A DNA stretch of 64,000 nucleotides from Frigoribacterium sp. PhB160 (GTDB lineage Bacteria > Actinomycetota > Actinomycetes > Actinomycetales > Microbacteriaceae). The notes under the pieces are model-generated. The model had not been told where the DNA came from. It saw nothing but the letters and a program-made list of their open reading frames with translations, and did not search any database. The position numbers and the translations under genes were made by a program. Shown here in pieces: positions 58,357 through 64,000 of this stretch (positions within the stretch are counted from its first letter, which is position 1; every line of letters starts with the position of its first letter). The stretch covers positions 496,001 to 560,000 of the forward strand of contig NZ_RKIE01000002.1 of the NCBI RefSeq assembly GCF_003751785.1, given 5' to 3'.

Positions 58357-58770
58357 GTGTCCCTGTTCGGCCTCACCTTCGACAAGCTCCTGGTCATCGG
58401 CGTGCTCGCCGTGTTCCTCCTGGGGCCCGAGCGCCTGCCCGGCTACGCGTCGAAGCTCGCCCAGCTCGTGCGCACGCTGCGCGACATGGCGAACGGCGCG
58501 AAAGACCGCATGCGCGACGAGATGGGCCCCGAGTTCGACGACGTCGAGTGGCAGAAGCTCGACCCCCGGCAGTACGACCCCCGGCGCATCATCCGTGACG
58601 CCCTGCTCGACCCGCCGAGCGGGGGGTCGTCCACGAAGCCCGTCTCGGCGGCCATGGCCTCCAGCGCGGCCGCGGCGGTCGCCGCCGGTCTGCCCGGCGG
58701 CCCGGCGTCGCCCGCCGTCGTCCCCCTCGCCGTCGGCGAGAACGCCCCCTACGACTCCGAGGCGACCTAG
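58357..58770 (+). CDS. tatB: Sec-independent translocase subunit TatB
   Basis: A 137-residue protein: N-terminal membrane helix with the conserved Glu-Pro-like hinge (FGLTFDKLLVIGVLAVFLLGPERLPGYA), an amphipathic helix (KLAQLVRTLRDMANGAKDRMRDEMG) and a disordered Ala/Pro tail. FDDVEWQKLDPRQYDPRRIIRDALL is the typical actinobacterial TatB extension. It receives twin-arginine substrates, which in this window include EfeB. tatA and tatC are not in the window. Confidence 0.9.
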   Translation: MSLFGLTFDKLLVIGVLAVFLLGPERLPGYASKLAQLVRTLRDMANGAKDRMRDEMGPEFDDVEWQKLDPRQYDPRRIIRDALLDPPSGGSSTKPVSAAMASSAAAAVAAGLPGGPASPAVVPLAVGENAPYDSEAT

Positions 58771-58793
58771 GCCCCGTCGTCCGGCGCCGGGGC

Positions 58794-59708
58794 TCACACG
58801 CCGCCGTGCAGGGCGGCGACCCGTGACGCCTCGGCGCGGAGGGCGTCCACGACGCGCCTAACCGAGGGACGCTCGGCCCGGTCGCGACGCAGCAGCGCCG
58901 AGACGTAGCGGACGGCCCGGATGCTCTCGAGGGGGATCAGGACCATGTCGTCCCGCGCCTCCTTCGCGGTGAAGCGGGGGAGGACGGCGATGCCGAGGCC
59001 GGCGCCGACGAGCGACTCCGTCACCTTGGTGTCGCTGAAGCGCTGCGAGACGCGCACGGGGCTGCCCGTGACGCGCTCGATCTCGCGGTAGACCCACTCG
59101 AACGGGAAGTCGGTCGGCACGCCGATCCAGTTCTCGCCCTCGAGGTCGCCGGGCGAGAGCGAGGCGCGCTGGGCGAGCCGGTGGTCGGCCGGCAGGGCGA
59201 TGTCGAGCGGCTCGGTGAGCAGCGGCACGGTGACGAGGCCGCGGCCCCGCCAGGCGCGGCCGTCGGGGGAGTGGGCGATGACGACGTCGTGGTCGGCGGC
59301 CAGCTCGGCGAACTCGAGGATCGACGGGTCGTGGTCGCTCGCGACGACGACGAGCCCCGGCGTCTCGGCGACGGTGCGCAGCAGCCCGGGCAGCAGCATC
59401 TGCCCGCCGGTGGGGAAGGTCGCGAGGGTCACCTCGCCCTGGGGGGTCGCGATGAAGTCGGCCCACACGGCCTGGGCCCGCTCGAGCGCGACCGCGACGT
59501 CGGTCGCCGTCTGGGCGAGCACGCGGCCCGACCCGGTCAGCACGACGCCGCGGCCGACCCGCTCGGTGAGGGCGACGCCGGCCTCCTTCTCGAGCACCTT
59601 CAGCTGCTGCGAGACGGCGGAGGGGGTGCGGTGGGTGGCCTTGGCGACGGCGGCGATGCTGCCCCGCTCGGCCAGTTCGCGGAGGAGCTCGAGGCGCTTG
59701 ACGTCCAT
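58794..59708 (-). CDS. LysR-family transcriptional regulator
   Basis: A 304-residue LTTR. The N-terminal winged helix is MDVKRLELLRELAERGSIAAVAKATHRTPSAVSQQLKVLEKEAGVAL (residues 1-47), followed by the linker helix and a periplasmic-binding-like effector domain (GEVTLATFPTGGQMLLP, EGENWIGVP). No divergently transcribed enzyme gene is present, which is unusual; only a mini membrane protein lies beyond the 5' side. The ligand cannot be guessed. Confidence 0.92.
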   Translation of the reverse strand: MDVKRLELLRELAERGSIAAVAKATHRTPSAVSQQLKVLEKEAGVALTERVGRGVVLTGSGRVLAQTATDVAVALERAQAVWADFIATPQGEVTLATFPTGGQMLLPGLLRTVAETPGLVVVASDHDPSILEFAELAADHDVVIAHSPDGRAWRGRGLVTVPLLTEPLDIALPADHRLAQRASLSPGDLEGENWIGVPTDFPFEWVYREIERVTGSPVRVSQRFSDTKVTESLVGAGLGIAVLPRFTAKEARDDMVLIPLESIRAVRYVSALLRRDRAERPSVRRVVDALRAEASRVAALHGGV

Positions 59709-59712
59709 GTAG

Positions 59713-59730
59713 CGATACTACGGTGTATCG
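59713..59730 (-). promoter_or_regulatory. LysR promoter (TAGTAT, leaderless) overlapping an inverted repeat
   Basis: On the minus strand TAGTAT (59720-59715) is followed by six bases and the ATG at 59708. It is embedded in CGATAC-N6-GTATCG (59713-59730), a perfect 6-base inverted repeat close to the LTTR T-N11-A box, so the regulator probably represses itself. The rest of the 236-base gap up to 59944 shows only one octamer copy (59761-59768) and a ribosome site for the mini gene. Confidence 0.65.
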
Positions 59731-59944
59731 GTAGGAAAGCGTGGTTGATCTACGTCGTCCGGAGGCGCATGATGGACATGTCCTCGGAGCGACCCCATGC
59801 GCTCCCCACCCGGTCGACCTGGTCCCGGGTGCATCGCAACACCGCAGGGCCACCACCCGTCCCGAGTCGCGCAAGAACGACTCGGATCGCGGGTGTCAGT
59901 CCTGTGCAGAACCGCGCGACGAACCGCGCACAGAGAGAAGAACC

Positions 59945-60067
59945 ATGTTCACCGGAATCATCGTCCTCGCCGTCGCCGCCCTCGTCGGCATCGCCGGCTC
60001 CGTGGTGTCCGTCGCTCGCGACGGCTTCCACGCGATCCCCACCAAGACCTTCACCCGCTGGTCGTAG
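59945..60067 (+). CDS. Mini membrane protein (40 aa)
   Basis: MFTGIIVLAVAALVGIAGSVVSVARDGFHAIPTKTFTRWS: one N-terminal membrane helix (residues 3-22) and a short cytoplasmic tail with a Pro-Thr-Lys motif. AGAGAAGA precedes the ATG and a very strong terminator follows, which together support a real single-gene unit. No family recognised. Its position beside the LysR gene may be coincidental. Confidence 0.6.
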   Translation: MFTGIIVLAVAALVGIAGSVVSVARDGFHAIPTKTFTRWS

Positions 60068-60117
60068 GTCGCCGTCGGCCCGCCGGTCGCGTCTCCTCCT
60101 GAGCGCGACGGGGCCGA

Positions 60118-60163
60118 GCACGACGAAGGGCACCCCGCCGAGGCGGGGTGCCCTTCGTCGTGC
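60118..60163. terminator. Very strong bidirectional terminator
   Basis: A perfect 22-base inverted repeat: 60118-60139 and 60142-60163, with only two bases between arms (practical loop six bases). It separates the rightward mini gene from the leftward mrp operon, 15 bases before the mrp stop, so it can serve both. Confidence 0.85.
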
Positions 60164-60178
60164 GTCCGGCCGGGTCGG

Positions 60179-61378
60179 TCAGCGCAGGCTCAGCCCGAGC
60201 TTCCGCCCCGCGAGGCCCCGCGCTCGCACGGCCAGCTGGCCCGCGAGGGCGTCGATCGCCACGGCCGCCGGGTCGCCCGGCGCCGACACGACGACCGGCG
60301 CCCCGACGTCGCCGCCCTCACGCAGCCCGATGCTGAGCGGCACGGTGGCGAGCAGCGGCACCTCGTCGTCCTGCCCGGCCGACAGGCGACGCGCCGTCTC
60401 GGCGCCGCCGCCCGAGCCGAACAGCTCGAGCACCGAGCCGTCGGGCTGCACCAGCCCGGCCATGTTCTCGACCACCCCGAGGATGCGCTGGCCGGTCTGC
60501 CGGGCCACGACGCCGCTGCGCTCGGCGACGTCCGCCGCCGCGGGCTGGGGCGTCGTCACGACGACGACCTCGGCCTGGGGCAGCAGCTGGCCGACCGAGA
60601 TGGCCACGTCGCCCGTGCCCGGGGGCAGGTCGAGGAGGAGCACGTCGAGGTCGCCGAAGAAGACGTCGGTGAGGAACTGCTGGATCGTGCGGTGCAGCAT
60701 CGGCCCGCGCCAGGCGACCGCGGTGGAGGCGTCGTCGACGAACATGCCGATCGAGATGACCTTCACGCCGTGGGCGACGGGCGGCAGGATCATGTCGTCG
60801 ACCCGGGTGGGCTTCACCGACGCGCCGTCGGGACCCACGAGCCCGAGCAGGCCGGGGATGCTGAAGCCGTGCACGTCGGCGTCGACGATGCCGACCTCGA
60901 GCCCGCGCGCGGCGAGGGCCACGGCGAGGTTGGCCGTGACGGTCGACTTGCCCACGCCGCCCTTGCCGCTCGTGATCGCGTAGACGCGGGTCAGCGACTC
61001 GGGGCCGAACTGCGGGCCGCGGGCGGCGCGGCCCGCACGCAGCTTCTCCGTGAGCGCGTGGCGCTCCTCGCGCGACATGACGGTCACGTCGACGGCCACG
61101 TCGGTCACGCCCGCGACGGAGGCCGTCGCGGCGCGCACGTCGCGCTCGATGGTGTCGGCGGCGGGGCAGCCCACGATGGTGAGCTTCACGGCCACCGTCG
61201 CCGCGCCTCCCTCGGTCACCGACACGTCGCCGATCATGTCGAGCTCGGTCACGGGCCGTCGGATCTCCGGGTCGAGCACCCGTCCGAGCGCGGTGCGCAC
61301 CCGCGCGACGAGGTCGGCGGGGGGAGACGCCGGCACGGCCCCGGGCATGAGCGCGTCGGCGTCGGCGGCGTCAGCCAC
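60179..61378 (-). CDS. mrp: Mrp/ApbC-type iron-sulfur cluster carrier ATPase
   Basis: A 399-residue protein with an N-terminal MIP18/DUF59 domain (about 22-100, DPEIRRPVTELDMIG) and a ParA/MinD-type P-loop domain with GKGGVGKST at residues 138-146 and LLLDLPPGTGD. Mrp proteins hold and transfer iron-sulfur clusters. The CxxC pair seen in E. coli ApbC/human Nubp1 is absent (VENMAGLVQPDGSVLELFG), as in other actinobacterial copies. GTG start overlaps the DUF1003 gene by eight bases. Confidence 0.92.
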   Translation of the reverse strand: MADAADADALMPGAVPASPPADLVARVRTALGRVLDPEIRRPVTELDMIGDVSVTEGGAATVAVKLTIVGCPAADTIERDVRAATASVAGVTDVAVDVTVMSREERHALTEKLRAGRAARGPQFGPESLTRVYAITSGKGGVGKSTVTANLAVALAARGLEVGIVDADVHGFSIPGLLGLVGPDGASVKPTRVDDMILPPVAHGVKVISIGMFVDDASTAVAWRGPMLHRTIQQFLTDVFFGDLDVLLLDLPPGTGDVAISVGQLLPQAEVVVVTTPQPAAADVAERSGVVARQTGQRILGVVENMAGLVQPDGSVLELFGSGGGAETARRLSAGQDDEVPLLATVPLSIGLREGGDVGAPVVVSAPGDPAAVAIDALAGQLAVRARGLAGRKLGLSLR

Positions 61379-61898
61379 GGTCGGCCTCGGCCTGCTCGTC
61401 GGCGTCGCGTCGGTCGAGCTCCTCGAGCAGGGAGCGCAGCTCGGCGCGGATGAAGTCCTTGCTCGCCATGTCGCGGATCGCGATGCGGAGCGCGACGACC
61501 TCGCGGGCCAGGTACTCGGTGTCGGCGAGGTTGCGCTCGGCGCGCTGGCGGTCCTGCTCGAACTGGACGCGGTCGCGGTCGTCCTGGCGGTTCTGCGCGA
61601 GCAGGATGAGCGGCGCCGCGTACGAGGCCTGCAGCGACAGGATGAGCGTGAGGGCCGTGAACCCGATCGCCGCGCTGTCGAAGCGCCACGCCTCGGGGGC
61701 GGTGATGTTGTAGCCCATCCAGAGCAGGCAGAACCCCGTCAGGGCGAGCAGGAACTGGGGCGTGCCCATCGCGCGGGCGATCGCCTCGGTCGCGCGCCCG
61801 AAGCGGTCGCGGCTGGGGCGGCCCCGGCCGGGCAGCACGCGGGTGCGGAGGCCCTTCGGCGAGTCGAGTCGGACCGTGCTGCGGTTATCGCGTGCCAC
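61371..61898 (-). CDS. DUF1003 membrane protein
   Basis: A 175-residue protein with two membrane segments (about 47-66 and 78-103; FLLALTGFCLLWMGYNITAP and FTALTLILSLQASYAAPLILLAQN) and a coiled-coil C-terminus (about 105-165). This is the DUF1003 pattern, function unknown. It is translationally coupled on both sides: it overlaps the MgtE-like gene by 14 bases and mrp by eight. The trio is a recurrent actinobacterial arrangement. Confidence 0.88.
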   Translation of the reverse strand: MARDNRSTVRLDSPKGLRTRVLPGRGRPSRDRFGRATEAIARAMGTPQFLLALTGFCLLWMGYNITAPEAWRFDSAAIGFTALTLILSLQASYAAPLILLAQNRQDDRDRVQFEQDRQRAERNLADTEYLAREVVALRIAIRDMASKDFIRAELRSLLEELDRRDADEQAEADRG

Positions 61899-63213
61899 CG
61901 GGTGTCCTCCTCGGGGTCTGGGTCGTCGTGGTCAGGGGAGCGCGTCGGGCGCGCGGGCGGGATCGGCCGAGGGGCTGGTCGGGATCCTGGCTGCGCCAGT
62001 CGTCGGGCAGCACGTGGTCGAGGACGTCGTCGATGGTCACCACCCCGACGAGCCGGTGGGCCGCGTCGACCACGGGCACCGAGACGAGGTTGTAGGTCGC
62101 CATGACCCGCGTCACCTCGAGGGCCGTGGCGTCGACCCGGACGGGCTCGAGCTGCTGGTCGAGCAGCGTGCCGAGGCGCTCGTTCGGCGGGTAGCGGAGC
62201 ATCCGCTGGAAGTGCACCATCCCGAGGAAGCGCCCGGTGGGCGGCTCGTACGGCGGCAGCACGACGCAGACCGCGGCCCCGAGGGCGGGCGCCAGCTCGT
62301 GACGGCGGATGAGCGCGAGGCCCTCCGCGACCGTGGCGTCGGCCGACACGATCACCGGCTCGGTCGTCATGAGGCCGCCCGCGGTGTCGGGGTCGAAGCT
62401 GAGCAGCATGCGCACGTCGTCGGCCTCGTCGGGCTCCATCAGCGTGAGCAGCTCCTCCTTCCGCTCGTCGCCGAGCTGCGACATGAGGTCGGCGGCGTCG
62501 TCGGGCTGCATCTGGTCGAGCACGCCGGCGGCGCGGTGGTCGTCGAGGCCGCCGAAGATCTCGACCTGCTCGTTCTCGGGCAGCTCCTCCAGCACGTCGG
62601 CGAGGCGGTCGTCGGAGAGCTCGGAGGCGACCTCGAGGCGCCGCTCGGGCGTGAGGTCGAGGAGGGTGTTGGCGAGGTCGGCGGGCAGGAGGTCGGAGTA
62701 CGCGGCGATCAGGTGCTCGGCGCTCTGTGCCTCGCCGGGCTCGGCGTCCTCCGTCACCTCGTCCCAGGACGCGAAGGCGGTGGGGCCCTTGCCGAACGGG
62801 GAGGGCGTCGCCTTCGGCTTGCGGAGGAAGAGCTGTCCGATCTCCCAGTCGCCCTCGGACACCTCGTCGATGGCGACGTCCTCGATGGTGGCCTGGACCC
62901 CGTCGCGCCGGATCGACACGCGTCGGCCGAGCAGCTCGGCGATGACCCGGGTCTCGCCGCCGCGCTGCTCGAAGCGGCGCAGCGTGATGACGCCGTTGGT
63001 GATGATCTGGCCCGACCCGATGCTCGTCACGCGACCGATGCCGACGAAGACGCGCCGCTTGCCCGGCACCTCCACGATCAGGCCGACGACCCGGGGCGAG
63101 CCCGAGCCGCGGTACACGACGAGCACGTCGCGCACCTTGCCCACCTTGTCGCCGGCGGGGTCGAAGACGGAGCACCCGGCGAGACGGGCGACGAAGACTC
63201 TGGTGGCGCTCAC
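61885..63213 (-). CDS. MgtE-N/CBS-domain protein without membrane channel
   Basis: A 442-residue soluble protein. PRC-barrel-like N-terminus (about 1-130, VRDVLVVYRGSGSPRVVGLIVEV), MgtE N-terminal superhelix (about 150-270, repeated LADVLEELPENE and MQPDDAADLMSQLGDE) and a CBS pair (about 275-400, GGLMTTEPVIVSADATV, VSVPVVDAAHRLVGVVTIDDVLDHVL). These are the magnesium-sensing cytosolic parts of MgtE, but the membrane domain is missing. It may regulate the neighbouring DUF1003 protein or another transporter; the last 40 residues are Arg/Pro-rich. GTG start after a leaderless promoter. Confidence 0.9.
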   Translation of the reverse strand: MSATRVFVARLAGCSVFDPAGDKVGKVRDVLVVYRGSGSPRVVGLIVEVPGKRRVFVGIGRVTSIGSGQIITNGVITLRRFEQRGGETRVIAELLGRRVSIRRDGVQATIEDVAIDEVSEGDWEIGQLFLRKPKATPSPFGKGPTAFASWDEVTEDAEPGEAQSAEHLIAAYSDLLPADLANTLLDLTPERRLEVASELSDDRLADVLEELPENEQVEIFGGLDDHRAAGVLDQMQPDDAADLMSQLGDERKEELLTLMEPDEADDVRMLLSFDPDTAGGLMTTEPVIVSADATVAEGLALIRRHELAPALGAAVCVVLPPYEPPTGRFLGMVHFQRMLRYPPNERLGTLLDQQLEPVRVDATALEVTRVMATYNLVSVPVVDAAHRLVGVVTIDDVLDHVLPDDWRSQDPDQPLGRSRPRARRAPLTTTTQTPRRTPGGTR

Positions 63214-63219
63214 GGGTCC

Positions 63220-63225
63220 AATCTA
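63220..63225 (-). promoter_or_regulatory. -10 element TAGATT, leaderless
   Basis: Minus-strand TAGATT, six bases (GGACCC), then the GTG of the MgtE-N/CBS gene. Confidence 0.7.
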
Positions 63226-63262
63226 TTCGCTCCGCGCCGGGCAGCCGTGATTCAATCCAGGC

Positions 63263-63772
63263 ATGACCGACCCGAGGCCGCTGGGCCGCCGCACCCCGCT
63301 GGTCCCGACGCTGCCGAAGGGCGACGTGCTCGGCACCTACGAGACGTACCCGGCCGCCCAGGCGGTCGTCGAGCGCCTCTCGCACGCCGAGTTCCCGATC
63401 AAGCAGCTCGCCATCATCGGCAACGAGCTGACGACGGTCGAGCGCGTCACGGGCCGGCTGACCTACGGCCGCGCCGCGCTCGCCGGCGCCGTCACCGGGC
63501 TCTGGATCGGCGTCTTCCTCGGCCTCGTCATGCTGCTCTTCTCGCCGACGACGGCGACGGTCACGACCCTGCTGGCCGCCGCCTTCATCGGCGCGGGCTT
63601 CGGCATGCTCTACGGCGTCGCCAGCTTCGCCATCAGCCGGCGTCGGCGCGACTTCACCTCGACGCACCAGGTGCTCGCCCGCAGCTACCAGATCGTCGTC
63701 GACCCGGGCCTGGCGCACCGCGCGCAGGAGATCCTCGCGCGACCGGACGAGCGCCCCGGCGTCCGTCGCTGA
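63263..63772 (+). CDS. General-stress-protein-17M-like membrane protein
   Basis: A 169-residue protein with the YflT/GSP17M-type start (GTYETYPAAQAVVERLSHAEFPIKQLAIIGNEL, a ferredoxin-like strand-helix-strand) and two adjacent membrane segments (about 72-92 and 97-118). The Arg-rich loop SRRRRDF is cytoplasmic. A stress role is known only from Bacillus relatives. TTCAAT six bases before the ATG fits the leaderless spacing but not the TANNNT consensus. Confidence 0.8.
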   Translation: MTDPRPLGRRTPLVPTLPKGDVLGTYETYPAAQAVVERLSHAEFPIKQLAIIGNELTTVERVTGRLTYGRAALAGAVTGLWIGVFLGLVMLLFSPTTATVTTLLAAAFIGAGFGMLYGVASFAISRRRRDFTSTHQVLARSYQIVVDPGLAHRAQEILARPDERPGVRR

Positions 63773-63848
63773 CCTCGCCGCCGCGTATCCTGGAGGCCCG
63801 CCCTCGCGTCCGCGACGGGCGCCCACGCCCCCGACCGAGAGACGCCCG

Positions 63849-64000
63849 ATGGCTCCCCGATGGACGCGGTTCCTCCGCGGCTGGCTCACCGCCGGCTTCT
63901 CCGTCGTCGTCGCCGCGACCTCGCACGTGGCGGGCGGCGGGGCCGCGCCGGGGCTCCTCGGCGTCGTGCTGGCCCTGGCCGTCGCCGTGCCCGTCAGCGT
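63849..64000 (+). CDS. N-terminal fragment of a membrane protein, cut by the window end
   Basis: The reading frame MAPRWTRFLRGWLTAGFS continues open to the end of the window (50 codons) with two hydrophobic stretches. A candidate -10 TATCCT lies at 63786-63791. The product cannot be identified from this fragment. Confidence 0.5.
   Translation, partial: MAPRWTRFLRGWLTAGFSVVVAATSHVAGGGAAPGLLGVVLALAVAVPVS

Overview
The window (about 72% GC by eye) is ordinary chromosome of a high-GC Gram-positive actinobacterium, most likely Micrococcales and probably Microbacteriaceae; the genus cannot be fixed from sequence alone. The pointers are mshB-fdxA-dapC-gltA-dapD-dapE synteny (mycothiol plus succinylase lysine pathway), DtxR/IdeR-type iron boxes, TatB, DUF3117, a PIG-V-like mannosyltransferase, frequent GTG starts and many leaderless promoters. 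I see no rRNA, tRNA, IS element, prophage or CRISPR array.

Layout. 1-8.6 kb: end of glpX, rmuC, a DnaQ-like exonuclease, ychF, a patatin-like hydrolase, a Lys/Ala-rich histone-like protein, an msrB-msrA fusion and an ABC-F ATPase. 8.7-13.6 kb: a divergent siderophore-uptake locus (SIP reductase and binding protein leftward, two FecCD permeases and an ATPase rightward) around an iron box. 13.6-16.8 kb: lipoprotein, two SDR oxidoreductases and two MarR regulators with a clear operator. 17.0-25.8 kb: an eight-gene rightward unit with an Opp/Dpp-type importer, a cytoplasmic Ntn-hydrolase of the gamma-glutamyltransferase family, a GntR regulator and an FmdA/AmdA amidase. 25.9-31.9 kb: a LolA-like protein with an ABC-2 exporter, an IsdG/MhuD-type heme oxygenase, an FBP-domain protein, a HemK-like methyltransferase, a lipoprotein and an SseB-like protein. 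31.9-37.0 kb: a tandem glycine riboswitch controlling gcvT-gcvH-gcvP. 37.0-45.6 kb: a CPBP-family membrane protein, an opp operon and typA. 45.8-49.7 kb: a lipoprotein and efeUOB behind a second iron box. 49.8-57.5 kb: mshB (fused to a membrane domain), fdxA, dapC, gltA, dapD/dapE, PIG-V-like protein, DUF3117. 57.7-64 kb: O-methyltransferase, tatB, LysR, a mini membrane protein, an MgtE-N/CBS-DUF1003-mrp operon, a stress protein and a truncated membrane protein.

How the genes work together. Iron is a theme: siderophore uptake, EfeUOB and a heme-degrading enzyme lie within 40 kb, two of the three next to iron boxes. Amino-acid nitrogen is another: two peptide-type importers, the glycine cleavage system and an amide-hydrolysing locus.

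The most unusual signals are not genes. (1) The octamer GGAGGCGC/GCGCCTCC occurs about 59 times, several-fold above expectation, in both orientations and even through rare codons. (2) GGGGGAG occurs 18 times on the + strand and never on the - strand, whatever the gene direction, which looks like a replication-polar motif. (3) A TANNNT hexamer sits 6-7 bases before at least 12 start codons, implying widespread leaderless mRNAs. The best candidate for an undescribed metabolic system is the importer/Ntn-hydrolase/amidase locus at 17.0-25.8 kb.
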